Assembly (NCBI GenBank): GCA_003152315.1
Contig: PLZV01000025.1
Coordinates: forward strand, 62,001 to 126,000
DNA length: 64,000 nucleotides
Origin: Verrucomicrobiota bacterium
Lineage (GTDB): Bacteria; Verrucomicrobiota; Verrucomicrobiia; Palsa-1439
Reading direction: 5' to 3'
In this document: positions 8,874-18,143 of the stretch, in pieces
Layout: the number at the start of each line of letters is the position of its first letter
How positions within the stretch are numbered: position 1 is the first letter of the stretch
Notes under the pieces: generated by a model
Databases searched by the model: none
Seen by the model: only the letters and a program-made list of their open reading frames with translations
Told to the model about the DNA's origin: nothing
Program-made: the position numbers and the translations under genes

Positions 8874-9542
8874 ATGAAATCAAAGCTTATCGTGGCCCTG
8901 GACGTGGAGAGTTACCAGGATGCCGCAGCCCTGATCCAGGCTACGCGCGATGTGGTGGATATTTTCAAGGTCGGCAGCCAACTATTTACCCGAGTCGGTC
9001 CCCGTATTATCGAGTTTCTCCACGAGCATGGCAAGGAATGCTTCCTGGATTTGAAGTTTCACGATATTCCCCACACGGTTGCCAGGGCCGTTGAATCCGC
9101 CGCGGCGCTGCGGGTCCGCATGTTGACCTTGCACACATCCGGTGGCGCGGAGATGCTCGAGGCCGCGGCAGCCATTCCCAATCATCCGCTGCTACTGGGC
9201 GTGACCGTGCTGACCAGTGTGGGAGGCGACGTGCAGGCGGAGGTGCTGCGTTTGGCGAAGCTCGCGAAAGCGTCTGGGTTGAACGGAGTCATCGCTTCAC
9301 CGCATGAAATTCGTTTGTTACGCGAGTTTTTGGGGAATGATTTTCTTATCGTAACGCCCGGAATCCGTTCCTCGTCGGGCGAGGCCGCCGACCAGAAACG
9401 TGTGATGACCCCCGCAGATGCGGTTGCTGCCGGCGCCAGTTATATCATCGTCGGGCGACCCATCATCGCGGCGAAGGACCCGGCGCTCGCTGCGGCGCGC
9501 ATCATCAAGGAAATGGCGTCGGCCCCCGTCACGTCAGCTTGA
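8874..9542 (+). CDS. pyrF: Orotidine 5'-phosphate decarboxylase
   Basis: Decarboxylates OMP to UMP, the last step of pyrimidine synthesis. The 222-residue length fits the short bacterial group. The Lys/Asp catalytic array is visible: D10 in IVALD, K32 in IFKVG, and D59, K61 and D64 in LDLKFHDIP. The phosphate-binding TPGIR and IVGRPI motifs are near the C-terminus. I chose the ATG at 8874 because homology begins at MKSKLIVALD; an upstream in-frame extension to 8766 overlaps ispE and looks unlike the family. The 3' end overlaps the convergent small gene by nine bases. Confidence 0.96.
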   Translation: MKSKLIVALDVESYQDAAALIQATRDVVDIFKVGSQLFTRVGPRIIEFLHEHGKECFLDLKFHDIPHTVARAVESAAALRVRMLTLHTSGGAEMLEAAAAIPNHPLLLGVTVLTSVGGDVQAEVLRLAKLAKASGLNGVIASPHEIRLLREFLGNDFLIVTPGIRSSSGEAADQKRVMTPADAVAAGASYIIVGRPIIAAKDPALAAARIIKEMASAPVTSA

Positions 9543-9758
9543 GCGACGACGCGCCTGCAGGACGCCTTCCTTGATCTCCCCGAGTTCCTTCAAAATATCG
9601 TCCTGATTTTTCAGGATCTTGTCGTTTTGCTCTATAAGCTTGTCGATGCGAGAGTCGGGCGCCGACGGCTTGACGTCACTCTGCGCCTGGGCGATGAAAA
9701 GACTCCCTGCGACAAGACCGACCGCGAGAGCAAAGACGGCGGCATATTTGATGTTCAT
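9534..9758 (-). CDS. Small exported protein with helical C-terminus
   Basis: A 74-residue protein with a signal peptide (hydrophobic core AAVFALAVGLVAGSLF, likely cut after AQA). A charged helical segment follows (RIDKLIEQNDKILKNQDDIL) that could form a coiled coil. The ATG at 9758 has a good GGAGG site nine bases upstream; a longer in-frame reading would run into the glutaredoxin gene. It is the last gene of the ahcY-glutaredoxin run, and its stop overlaps the end of pyrF. I do not recognise a family. A periplasmic accessory role is plausible but unsupported. Confidence 0.7.
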   Translation of the reverse strand: MNIKYAAVFALAVGLVAGSLFIAQAQSDVKPSAPDSRIDKLIEQNDKILKNQDDILKELGEIKEGVLQARRRSS

Positions 9759-9786
9759 TCCAGCATTCCTCCGCTTGTTGTATCGA

Positions 9787-10020
9787 TTACTGTAACAGTT
9801 CCAGCAACTTGCGTTCCCGCACAAAGTGGCGGCCAATTTCATTGCCGTCAAGCAGGATGACCGGGATATCGTCGCGGTAGCGTTCGAGAAGCTCTGAATT
9901 CTGCGAAATGTCGATGATCTCCACTGAGAAATCGACTTTTTGGCGGCAGCGCTCGACGACCTCCTTCGCCCGATCACACAGGTGACAATCCGGCTTGGAG
10001 TAGATCGTAATCAGGGCCAC
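9787..10020 (-). CDS. Glutaredoxin-like thiol-disulfide protein
   Basis: A 77-residue thioredoxin-fold protein of the short glutaredoxin/NrdH-like (DUF836) type. The redox motif CHLC sits at residues 12-15, and the cis-proline IPVILLDG is near residue 53. The start is GTG at 10020, only three bases after the ahcY stop, with no separate ribosome site, so it is probably translated by coupling to ahcY. Its reductant and target are unknown. Link with sulfur-amino-acid metabolism is suggested only by the neighbour. Confidence 0.85.
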   Translation of the reverse strand: MALITIYSKPDCHLCDRAKEVVERCRQKVDFSVEIIDISQNSELLERYRDDIPVILLDGNEIGRHFVRERKLLELLQ

Positions 10021-10023
10021 AGG

Positions 10024-11490
10024 TTAGTAGCGATAATGGTCCGGCTTGTAAGGGCCGTCGATGGGGACACCGAGGTAGTCAGCTTGTTTCGCGGAGAGCC
10101 TGGTGAGCTTCACGCCGATTTTTTCGAGGTGCAAGCGGGCCACCTCTTCGTCCAGCTTCTTGGGCAGACGATAGACGCCGATCTTGTTCGTGTCTTTCTT
10201 CAGCCACAAATCCAGTTGCGCGAGGCATTGGTTGGTGAAGCTGTTGGACATGACGAAGCTCGGATGACCGGTGGCGCAACCGAGGTTCACGAGGCGGCCT
10301 TCGGCGAGCAGGTAGATGCAGTGGCCGTCGGCGAAGGTGTATTTATCCACCTGTGGCTTGATATTGAGCCGGGTGACGCCTTTCGCGTTATTGAGGCGGT
10401 CTACTTGAATCTCGTTGTCGAAGTGGCCGATGTTACAAACGATGGCCTGGTCTTTCATCTTCGCCATGTGTTCGAGCGTGAGGATGTCGCAGTTGCCAGT
10501 CGTCGTGACGTAGATGTCGGCCTTGCCGAGCGTGTCTTCGACGGTCGTGACCTGGAAACCTTCCATCGCAGCTTGCAGGGCATTGATGGGGTCAATTTCG
10601 GTGACAATCACGCGCGCCCCGAAACCGCGCAGCGAATGTGAACTGCCTTTGCCCACGTCGCCGTAACCGCAAACTACCGCGACCTTGCCGGCCACCATCA
10701 CGTCCGTCGCGCGCTTGATGCCGTCGGCAAGTGATTCGCGGCAGCCGTAAAGATTATCGAACTTCGACTTGGTGACGGAATCGTTGACGTTGATGGCGGG
10801 CACGAGCAACTTGCCCGCTTCGAGCATCTGATAGAGGCGGTGCACGCCGGTCGTCGTCTCTTCGGAAACGCCCTTCCAATCCTTCACGACCTGATGCCAG
10901 AAACGGGGGCGCTGCTTAAGCACACGCTTAAGGAGGTCTTTGATGACCTGCTCTTCGTGGCTTGCGCTCTTGCCGTTGACCCAATCGCTGCCGTTTTCGA
11001 GTTCGTAGCCTTTGTGGATGAGCAGGGTGGCATCGCCGCCGTCGTCCACGATGAGCTGTGGGCCTTTGTTGTCGGGGTGTGTGAGCGCGTCGAGCGTGCA
11101 GTCCCAATATTCCTCCAGCGTCTCACCCTTCCACGCGAAAACCGGAATGCCCGCTTGCGCAATCGCGGCGGCAGCGTGGTCCTGCGTTGAAAAAATGTTG
11201 CAGCTCGCCCAGCGCACGGACGCGCCGAGTTCGAGGAGGGTTTCGATGAGAATCGCCGTCTCGATGGTCATATGCAACGAGCCGGTAATGCGCACACCTT
11301 GGAGCGGCTTCAACGGGCCGTACTTCTTGCGGATGGCCATGAGGCCGGGCATTTCGTGCTCGGAGACGTGAATGGTCTTGCGACCCCATTCCGCGAGCGA
11401 GAGGTCGCGCACTTTGAAGTCGCCTTTCGCGCCGTTGCCGGTGGGTTTGGTGAGTTTCGCCCGCGCAGGAGGAAGTTTAATTGTAGCCAT
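10024..11490 (-). CDS. ahcY: Adenosylhomocysteinase
   Basis: Hydrolyses S-adenosylhomocysteine to adenosine and homocysteine, completing the methylation cycle started by MetK, which is also in this window. The 488-residue length suits the bacterial form with the extra loop. The NAD-binding segment [18 protein letters not shown] and the C-terminal PYKPDHYRY typical of the family are clear. Catalytic residues around [13 protein letters not shown] are intact. A glutaredoxin gene follows by three bases. I looked upstream (11491-11640) for a SAH riboswitch and saw none. Confidence 0.97.
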   Translation of the reverse strand: MATIKLPPARAKLTKPTGNGAKGDFKVRDLSLAEWGRKTIHVSEHEMPGLMAIRKKYGPLKPLQGVRITGSLHMTIETAILIETLLELGASVRWASCNIFSTQDHAAAAIAQAGIPVFAWKGETLEEYWDCTLDALTHPDNKGPQLIVDDGGDATLLIHKGYELENGSDWVNGKSASHEEQVIKDLLKRVLKQRPRFWHQVVKDWKGVSEETTTGVHRLYQMLEAGKLLVPAINVNDSVTKSKFDNLYGCRESLADGIKRATDVMVAGKVAVVCGYGDVGKGSSHSLRGFGARVIVTEIDPINALQAAMEGFQVTTVEDTLGKADIYVTTTGNCDILTLEHMAKMKDQAIVCNIGHFDNEIQVDRLNNAKGVTRLNIKPQVDKYTFADGHCIYLLAEGRLVNLGCATGHPSFVMSNSFTNQCLAQLDLWLKKDTNKIGVYRLPKKLDEEVARLHLEKIGVKLTRLSAKQADYLGVPIDGPYKPDHYRY

Positions 11491-11640
11491 AACCGGTAAA
11501 TATTACTGCGTTCCTAAATACCACTGATCGCGACGGTTCGAAAACCGCTTGATTAGTTTCTGCCGTGTTGTGAAGCGCGTGAAGATACTCGTCAAGAGGA
11601 CGCAAATCAACGATATTTCCGCTCCGCACGGTAATAGAGT

Positions 11641-12945
11641 CTACGCAGCTGGTGTGCCAAAATAGCCCACCCACGCGAGGCCCAGAGTTTCATCGGTCAA
11701 CCTAAACTCTTGCTTCTCAAAGCGGCACAAATCCACCGCGCGCAGGATCAAGTCACGCGGGTCACAGGCGTTTGGCAGGCGACCCTCGACCTTGTAGCGT
11801 TCCAAGAGTCGCTTGATCAACGCGTTGTCCAAAGTCAGCCCGAAGTCGGCCGCTGTACGCTGGAAGATTTCCGTGTAGGTTTCCGACGAGGGCCGTGAAA
11901 CCGCGAGTCGATAACCCATGCGCCGCATGAACGCCTCATCTACGAGATCGGCATCGGTCAGGTTTGTTGCGAACACGATAGTCTGTTCAAAGGGAATTTC
12001 GAGCTTCTTCCCCGTGCTCAGCGTGAGCGAATCGACGCGGTTCTCCAACGGGATGATCCAACGATTCAACAGCTGGCGCGCCGAGCAACGCTGGCGCCCA
12101 AAATCATCCACCAACAGCACGCCGCCGTTCGCCTTGAGTTGGAACGGCGCTTCATAGTAGCGCGGGCTGCCCGTCGCCGTCAGGTCGAGGCTCTCAATCG
12201 TCAACTCGCCGCCGACCACCACCAACGGCGGACGAATCTTCACCCAACGGCGGTCGAAATCGGTTTCCTTGGGCTCGACAGTGTGGTGCACGTGCTTGTC
12301 GAATACGCGGATGACCTGGCCGTCCAACTCGATGGCGTACGGTATCCACAACGGTTCCGCAACCGCGTTGACCAGTGCTCGCGCCATCGCCGTTTTCCCG
12401 TTGCCGGACGGCCCGCTCAGGAACAGGCTGCGCCCCGAGCTGACCACCACGCCGAGGATCCGTTTGACCGCATCGGGCAACACCAAATGCGACAACGTTT
12501 GCTCCAGAGCCTCCCGGGTCGCGGGTGCGCGGCTGCGCACCTGGCTGACCAGCATCACTGTGTAAAGCTCCAGCGTAACCGGCGCCGGCCCGACGTAGCT
12601 GCAGATACTCATCAATTGGGAAACCCGGCTCCAACCGCGTTCCAGCATCGCATAGCGATGATTGTGCATCGCGATGCTGCCCTTCATCTCGATGAGATTC
12701 TCGCGATAGAGGCGCTGCAGTACCGTGTCCGTGATCACCAGCCCGAGTTTCATCCGCTCACTGACGCTGGACGTCGTCCCGTTCGCGTCAGTGGACAACG
12801 TCTTCAGCGCCAAATCGGTCAGGAAATTGAGATTAATATCCAACTGCTCCGGCGTTTCAGGAAAACGCGGACAGAGCTGGCTTGACACCGCTTCCGCCGC
12901 GACGTCTAACAGTTCGATATTTGTCGATTCTTGCATAAATGCCAC
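11641..12945 (-). CDS. AAA-type ATPase of unknown function
   Basis: A 434-residue cytoplasmic ATPase. The Walker A motif GPSGNGKT is at residues 178-185 and the Walker B motif LLVDDF at 276-281. An arginine-rich sensor region is further on (EAFMRRMGYRLAV). The first 160 residues are helical and resemble no catalytic domain I know. The C-terminal lid (NACDPRDLILRAVDL) is typical of AAA proteins. It resembles proteins annotated as predicted ATPase with chaperone activity in Verrucomicrobiota and Planctomycetota. The start used is GTG at 12945 with AAGGA four bases upstream; an ATG at 12936 is also possible. It is monocistronic, so context gives no function. It terminates with TAG. Confidence 0.8.
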   Translation of the reverse strand: MAFMQESTNIELLDVAAEAVSSQLCPRFPETPEQLDINLNFLTDLALKTLSTDANGTTSSVSERMKLGLVITDTVLQRLYRENLIEMKGSIAMHNHRYAMLERGWSRVSQLMSICSYVGPAPVTLELYTVMLVSQVRSRAPATREALEQTLSHLVLPDAVKRILGVVVSSGRSLFLSGPSGNGKTAMARALVNAVAEPLWIPYAIELDGQVIRVFDKHVHHTVEPKETDFDRRWVKIRPPLVVVGGELTIESLDLTATGSPRYYEAPFQLKANGGVLLVDDFGRQRCSARQLLNRWIIPLENRVDSLTLSTGKKLEIPFEQTIVFATNLTDADLVDEAFMRRMGYRLAVSRPSSETYTEIFQRTAADFGLTLDNALIKRLLERYKVEGRLPNACDPRDLILRAVDLCRFEKQEFRLTDETLGLAWVGYFGTPAA

Positions 12946-13073
12946 CGGTTCCTTCTACCATAAGCCTCACGAGAGAGCGAGTGGTTTTAATAACACGGCC
13001 ACTTCAAGGGAGTAATCTGCCTCGTTGCCTGGCCGCCCTTATGGGACGTGTAATCTAATCCGCGGTGTTTTTG

Positions 13074-16000
13074 CTAGGGCATCTGGCGTACGCGGTAGAA
13101 GGCGGGCGGGTTGGTGGCGGCTCCGAAATCGGTTTGGGTGACGGGCGAGCCGGCGCCGATGGTGAGGGGGCCGACACTAAACCAGGAAGCATTGGTGCCC
13201 AGTACGCTGCTGCGTTCGAGTTGATTGGTCTTGTTGGGTTGCGTGGTCCACGTGACGCCAATATCGTCGCCGACGATGCTGATGTTGGTGATGCGGAAGG
13301 CGGAGTTTGGATCAGTCGGGTCGGTGCCGGCAAGGAATTCCTGGAGATTGCTCATGCCGTCGCCGTCAGCGTCCTGATTGGCCATCGAATTATCGCCACT
13401 TTGGCCGGTTGGGTGATTGAAGTACGCGAGCATCCACCAATCGGGAATCCCGTCGCTGTCGCTGTCGAGGTCGGCAATCTTGCGGACCTGGATGCCGGAG
13501 GCGCGGGCGTTGTCCGTAATGGGGACGAAATCGATTTTCAGTTGCGCGTCGGCGACGGCATTTGTGAAGACGCGCGTGAGGGGAACGAACTTCGCGCCGG
13601 TGGCGGCGAAAATATCAAAATTGGTCAGCACTTCCTGGCCCTCGATGAAAACATTGAACACACGCTGGTTGGTGGCGCTCCAGAACGTTTCCGCTTCGAG
13701 CAACGTGGTCTCATAGACACCCGCAGGGCAGTCAAAGAGGTAGCTATAGCCGCCCGCTGTCTGGCTGTAGCGTTCCCATTGATAAAGGCGCCACGCGTTT
13801 GTACAGATCCCCACGATCGCATTGTTGACGAAGCCGGTGGCCGTGGTGCCGGAAAAGCCAAACGACCCAAGCGCATAGGCTTGATCCTTGATCCAGACGA
13901 TGCTGTCACAGTTGGTGGCGTTGACAGGATCCCCAGCGCTGATGCGCGCGAGATAACTGCCGGGCACATTGAAGACGCGGACAGTGACGGACGGGACGCT
14001 GGAGAGATTGCCGGAGGGATCGGTCGCGCGCGCGAAAATGGTGTGCTGGCCATTGAGCAGGTTTTGCGTGTTGAGCGAGAAAGACCAGCTCGTGGTGCCC
14101 GAGGCGATGCTCCAGGTGCCGCTGTCGACGTTCACTTCGACTTTCGCGACGGCGACGTTGTCCGAGGCCGTACCCGAGACCAACGTGGAGCCTGACACGG
14201 TTGAACTGTTGATGGGGAAATTGAGGACCACGCCCGGTGGGGTCAGGTCGGCGACGATGTTGGTGGAGGTGACGAAGTACGTGTCGAACGGCGCATAGAC
14301 TGTGTTGCCGGAGACGGAATCCGTCGCGTTGGTGCCGAGGTGAACCAGATTGGTCGTGAACGTGGGCCAGGCGGCGCCCGGAGTGAACGTCATGGTGTCG
14401 TGTAGCGCGGACCAGGTGAAAGCGCCCGGCGTCGCCGGCGTCAGGGAAAGTGCTGCCTGCACGGAGTTGGTGTCCATTGGCTTGCTGAATGTCAAGACCA
14501 GACGGGCTGCAGTCGAAATATTGGTCGCCGCATGCGCCGGGCTTTGGCTGATGACAACGGGATCCAGCGGCTGCACCAGCGATTGCGCGATGAAGATCTT
14601 CGCGGTCATGCTGGGCACCGAAATTTGCGGCGTGTTCGTGGAGACAACGACGATGGTTTCGTTGGTGTTGAGCAGATTAACAAGCACCGTACCGGCCGGA
14701 TAGGTAATTGGGCGGTTGGTCAGCGTCTGCGTGGAACTGGCGGTGTTGAAGACGACAAACACCTCTTCGTTGCTGAAGACGCGGGAGTAGGCAAACAGTC
14801 CCGGGCCGCCGGAGGTGTTCCAGCGATTGTTGTGCACACCGCGGCGCAGCGATTGGTAGAGGCGGCGGTAGTTATTGAGCTTGGCGACGAGTTGAAACAA
14901 CGGATGGGATTCGTTGAAATTGTCTCCAAGCGACGGGCCCTGTTCGAATTGGCCGTCAAACATATCTTCACGATTGTTCGGATCGGTAGTGCCGTCGAAC
15001 GCCTGTTCCGTTCCATAGTAGAGGCAGGGAATGCCCCGCGAGGTGTACAGAAACTCCAGCGCGACAGTGAGGCGGTTGGTGTTATCGTTGGCCTCGCTCG
15101 AACTCAGGAAACGCGGGTTGTCGTGATTATCCAGGAAGGTGACGAGTCGGTACCAGGAGTTGGTGTCGTAATTGGGGGCGATTTGATTGTAATGGGTCTC
15201 GATCCCCTGCGTATTGCCCGAAGCGGTGCCGAACACCGAGCCGATCTGGCCATACAACACGTAATCCAGTGTTGCGTCGAGTTTGAACGGGCCGCCCCCT
15301 TCCGTACCGGTGTAAGAGCCGACGAAGGGGTCGTCGCTGAGGTTGCCATTAAAAACTTCGCCGAACATGAAGAAATTCGATTTACCGATAGAGGTGGCAT
15401 ATTGGTGGATCTGCGGGCACCAGTACTGCCAGAAGCCATAGTCCACGTGCTTTACCGTATCGATGCGGAAGCCATCAAAGTCGCCCGCACCGATCCAGTA
15501 CTCGTAGATGTTGGCCATGTTGGTGCGGACATAGGTCGTCTCGGTGGCAAAATCGTCCAGGCTGGACAATTCTCCCAGCACGACCTGCTGAGTGATGCCG
15601 AAGTTCTGTATCGCACCGTTGTTATGGAAAATGGACGTGAAGGTTGGTGGCGTGGCGTTGGTAATATTGAATGGCGGCGCGTGCTGATTGATGTTGGTTT
15701 TATATTCCATGTTATAGCCTGCGGGAGGCGCCAGAAAGTTCGGGTAGCCGGCGTCCTTACTGTCAATGAGATCGCCGCTGTGGTTGCAGACGATATCCAG
15801 GATGACCTTGATCCCGCGAGAATGCGCCGCGCTGACCATGTTCGACAGGTCGGTCATCGTACCCCAGTGCGGCGCCAGCTGGTAAAAATCCTGCGCCCCG
15901 TAACCATGGAACGCGGAATTGCCGACGTTGTACACAATCGGGGTGACCCAGATGGCGGTCGCGCCGAGCGACTTGATGTAGTCGAGCTTTTGCTGGACGC

Positions 16001-16214
16001 CTCTTAGGTCGCCGCCGTGGATGGCGTGGGCGTCACTCGGCGAATAGGGGGCTCCGTGCGCGCTTTCGACATTGTTGTTGGACGGATCGCCGTCGCAGAA
16101 CCGATCCAGGAAAATAAAATAGATGTTCTCGTCGCGCCAGTCCGCCGGCGACGGAAACGCAGCCTGGGCCGCGGTAGCGAGTGAAAACACGAGGGCAAAG
16201 TAGAGGGTTTTCAT
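13074..16214 (-). CDS. Secreted GH13 alpha-amylase-family enzyme with Ig-like, malectin-like and tail domains
   Basis: A 1046-residue exported glycoside hydrolase acting on alpha-glucans. A signal peptide (residues 1-18) precedes a GH13 barrel to about 540. Catalytic residues are D252 (FRIDTVKH, nucleophile), E286 (MFGEVF, acid/base) and D365 (LDNHDN); the region I motif is DIVCNH at 140-145. Two Ig-like segments follow (about 545-650 and 655-750). A malectin-like carbohydrate-binding domain runs to about 905 (LYQWERY, PAGVYETTLLEAETFW). Then come thrombospondin-type-3 acidic repeats (DLDSDSDGIPDWW, NQDADGDGMSNLQEF). The last 70 residues form a tail ending FYRVRQMP, shared with the giant repeat protein at 38-43 kb. 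It overlaps the small upstream ORF by four bases and ends with TAG. The exact substrate is unknown. Confidence 0.93.
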   Translation of the reverse strand: MKTLYFALVFSLATAAQAAFPSPADWRDENIYFIFLDRFCDGDPSNNNVESAHGAPYSPSDAHAIHGGDLRGVQQKLDYIKSLGATAIWVTPIVYNVGNSAFHGYGAQDFYQLAPHWGTMTDLSNMVSAAHSRGIKVILDIVCNHSGDLIDSKDAGYPNFLAPPAGYNMEYKTNINQHAPPFNITNATPPTFTSIFHNNGAIQNFGITQQVVLGELSSLDDFATETTYVRTNMANIYEYWIGAGDFDGFRIDTVKHVDYGFWQYWCPQIHQYATSIGKSNFFMFGEVFNGNLSDDPFVGSYTGTEGGGPFKLDATLDYVLYGQIGSVFGTASGNTQGIETHYNQIAPNYDTNSWYRLVTFLDNHDNPRFLSSSEANDNTNRLTVALEFLYTSRGIPCLYYGTEQAFDGTTDPNNREDMFDGQFEQGPSLGDNFNESHPLFQLVAKLNNYRRLYQSLRRGVHNNRWNTSGGPGLFAYSRVFSNEEVFVVFNTASSTQTLTNRPITYPAGTVLVNLLNTNETIVVVSTNTPQISVPSMTAKIFIAQSLVQPLDPVVISQSPAHAATNISTAARLVLTFSKPMDTNSVQAALSLTPATPGAFTWSALHDTMTFTPGAAWPTFTTNLVHLGTNATDSVSGNTVYAPFDTYFVTSTNIVADLTPPGVVLNFPINSSTVSGSTLVSGTASDNVAVAKVEVNVDSGTWSIASGTTSWSFSLNTQNLLNGQHTIFARATDPSGNLSSVPSVTVRVFNVPGSYLARISAGDPVNATNCDSIVWIKDQAYALGSFGFSGTTATGFVNNAIVGICTNAWRLYQWERYSQTAGGYSYLFDCPAGVYETTLLEAETFWSATNQRVFNVFIEGQEVLTNFDIFAATGAKFVPLTRVFTNAVADAQLKIDFVPITDNARASGIQVRKIADLDSDSDGIPDWWMLAYFNHPTGQSGDNSMANQDADGDGMSNLQEFLAGTDPTDPNSAFRITNISIVGDDIGVTWTTQPNKTNQLERSSVLGTNASWFSVGPLTIGAGSPVTQTDFGAATNPPAFYRVRQMP

Positions 16215-16390
16215 GGTAGCAGTCGGACACGATGAAACTGAGAAGTGCTACTTGTCGCGCCGACCATCTCGGCCTGGGTCACAACGCCGCCGCCATTCTC
16301 CGTGAACAGCTCAATGGCGCATCCTGCGATTGACGCAAACCCACGCGCCAGTCCAGTTGCGAACAAGACAACTCGGACAAACCCTTTCAT
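16211..16390 (-). CDS. Mini-ORF: signal peptide joined to remnant of the secreted-protein tail
   Basis: A 59-codon frame starting at the ATG at 16390 and ending in a TGA that overlaps the ATG of the amylase gene (ATGA at 16211-16214). The first 24 residues look like a lipoprotein signal, with hydrophobic VVLFATGLA and a lipobox-like SIAGC. The last 30 residues (GGVVTQAE, then SQFHRVRLLP) resemble the end of the C-terminal tail seen in the amylase (FYRVRQMP) and in the giant repeat protein (FYRVRVTAP). I read it as a gene collapsed by internal deletion or a recombination scar, possibly still translated to couple the amylase start. The ribosome site is weak (GGGA). Expression is not shown. Confidence 0.5.
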   Translation of the reverse strand: MKGFVRVVLFATGLARGFASIAGCAIELFTENGGGVVTQAEMVGATSSTSQFHRVRLLP

Positions 16391-16496
16391 TGATTCCCAA
16401 CATCCTAACTTGCTGGCAGTAACATCGTCTATACAACACGCAGGTCAAACGCTTTACAAATTCGGCCAGCCGCGACCTCACGTCGTCAGTCAGGAA

Positions 16497-17681
16497 TTAG
16501 TGAACAGCCTTCTTAAGCGCTTCTGCCTTGTCCGTCCGCTCCCACGTAAGTGCTTCCAGGTCATCGGTTTTTCCGAAGTGACCGTAGTTGGTCGTCTTGC
16601 CGTAGATCGGGCGCAGGAGGTTCAACTGCTTGATGATGTTGGCGGGCTTGAAGCTGAACACTTCGAGCACGGCCTTCTCGATCTTCTCGCGCGGCACCTC
16701 GCTCGTGCCGAATGTCTCAACCAGCACGCTGACAGGCTCAGGGAAACCGATGGCGTAGGCGAACTGGATTTCGCACCGCTCGGCCAAACCCGCCGCCACA
16801 ATATTCTTCGCGACGTAACGGCCCATGTACGCGGCGCTGCGATCAACCTTGCTCGGGTCCTTGCCGCTGAACGCCCCGCCGCCATGCCGGCCCATGCCGC
16901 CGTAAGTGTCCACGATGATCTTGCGGCCCGTCAGACCGCTGTCGCCTTCCGGCCCGCCGATGACAAACCGGCCCGTGGGATTAATGAGATAGCGCGTGCT
17001 CTTGTCGAGCAGGTTCTTCGGAATGACCTTCTTGATGATTTCTTCGATGAGCATTTCTGCAATCTCAGAGTGCTTCACGTTGTCCGCATGCTGGTTGGAA
17101 ATCACAACGGTATGGACGCGTACCGGCTTGTGGTTCTCGTACTCGATAGTGACCTGCGTCTTGCCGTCGGGACGCAGCCATTTGATCTGGCCGCTCTTGC
17201 GCGCCTTGGAAAGTTTCAACCCGAGCTTGTGCGCATACATGATTGGCGCCGGCATCAGTTCCGGCGTCTCCGTGCAGGCAAACCCGAACATCAATCCCTG
17301 GTCGCCCGCGCCCTGCTCGGCGCCTTCCTTGCCGTCCGCCGCCTTGTCATCCACGCCCTGCGCGATGTCCGGGCTTTGCTTCACCAGCGCGCACAGCACC
17401 TGGCAATCCTCGTCATTGAACACCGTGCTGACATCCTTCGTGTAACCGATCCCGCGCACCGCCTCGCGCACGATCTGGCAATAATCCAGGTGCGCCTTGG
17501 TCGTGATCTCGCCGGCCAATACCACGAGATTCGATTTGGCCAGCGTCTCGCACGCCACGCGGCTCTTCGGATCATGCTTCAAGCACGCATCCAACACCGC
17601 ATCCGAAATTGTGTCACAAACCTTGTCTGGATGACCCTCTGTCACCGATTCCGACGAAAACAAATAATGTTTCTTATCCAT
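16497..17681 (-). CDS. metK: S-adenosylmethionine synthetase
   Basis: Makes S-adenosylmethionine from methionine and ATP. The 394-residue length is standard. The N-terminal [20 protein letters not shown], the central [10 protein letters not shown]-like ATP motif and the glycine-rich [16 protein letters not shown] loop are all present. The ATG at 17681 has AGAAGGA about six bases upstream. It stands alone on the minus strand, divergent from the aldo/keto reductase. I saw no SAM riboswitch in the 460-base leader region, which instead holds a hairpin repeat. It supplies the substrate whose by-product is recycled by ahcY. Confidence 0.97.
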   Translation of the reverse strand: MDKKHYLFSSESVTEGHPDKVCDTISDAVLDACLKHDPKSRVACETLAKSNLVVLAGEITTKAHLDYCQIVREAVRGIGYTKDVSTVFNDEDCQVLCALVKQSPDIAQGVDDKAADGKEGAEQGAGDQGLMFGFACTETPELMPAPIMYAHKLGLKLSKARKSGQIKWLRPDGKTQVTIEYENHKPVRVHTVVISNQHADNVKHSEIAEMLIEEIIKKVIPKNLLDKSTRYLINPTGRFVIGGPEGDSGLTGRKIIVDTYGGMGRHGGGAFSGKDPSKVDRSAAYMGRYVAKNIVAAGLAERCEIQFAYAIGFPEPVSVLVETFGTSEVPREKIEKAVLEVFSFKPANIIKQLNLLRPIYGKTTNYGHFGKTDDLEALTWERTDKAEALKKAVH

Positions 17682-18143
17682 AAATTCCTTCTATTGTCAG
17701 GGAGAGGTGCTTCTCTGGGCAAACTGTCGATTACCTCGCCGAATTCCGCGCGGGAATGTACTGGAAAGAGGTCCAACTCACAAGAAATTTCCCAAAGCGA
17801 TCGAGCACCAAGATTGTCATTTCCGTTCCAAACGAACCGGATTCAAAAATTGTGGCCAATCGTCATAAGATGCTATGCGCGTGAATGATGCAACCGATTT
17901 ACCGCGAAAACCAATCCGGTTCGTTTCGCAGAATACATGTTTTTCACGCCCCTATCTCTCCCTGTCAAAGAACGGCGCGATTGTACCCACTTTTCCGCAC
18001 CGCGTCGAGAAGAAACCATATCGACCGGCTTGTCGCCGCGAATCGCATTCACGGCATTTTCCTGCCCCGAAACAGAGCGGAGCCTTACGGGGATCGCCGA
18101 GGAAGTGGTATAATGGCAATACAACATCGGAAAGGATCAGGCT
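17682..18143. other. Divergent metK / aldo-keto reductase intergenic region
   Basis: These 462 bases hold no convincing gene. They contain the metK ribosome site, a hairpin repeat at 17827-17933, and an AAGGA ribosome site for the aldo/keto reductase at about 18131-18135. I did not find a SAM-riboswitch pattern. Confidence 0.6.
17827..17933. repeat. MITE/REP-like hairpin repeat, copy 1
   Basis: A 14-base perfect inverted repeat, aaacgaaccggatt (17830-17843) and aatccggttcgttt (17913-17926), surrounds about 69 bases. A second element with nearly the same ends (aaacgaacccgaat / attcgggttcgttt) lies at 50119-50225. The two also share the outer flank ttctgcgaaacgaacc. The interior differs, so the ends are conserved rather than the loop. 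This looks like a small dispersed non-coding repeat. Confidence 0.6.

Noticed and set aside
11491-11640. Possible SAH riboswitch upstream of ahcY
   Set aside because: I looked for the conserved core and pseudoknot pattern and did not see them on the minus strand.
14532-16007. A 491-codon plus-strand frame opposite the amylase, and similar antisense frames at 13065-14195, 22335-23360 and 30168-31679
   Set aside because: All are antisense to well-supported genes and have no recognisable domain or ribosome site.
16245-17888. A 547-codon plus-strand frame opposite metK
   Set aside because: It is the complement of the strongly conserved metK gene; the peptide is basic, repetitive and lacks any family signature.
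17682-18143. Possible SAM riboswitch upstream of metK
   Set aside because: No SAM-I or SAM-II core was apparent; the only strong structure is the hairpin repeat, whose second copy has nothing to do with metK.
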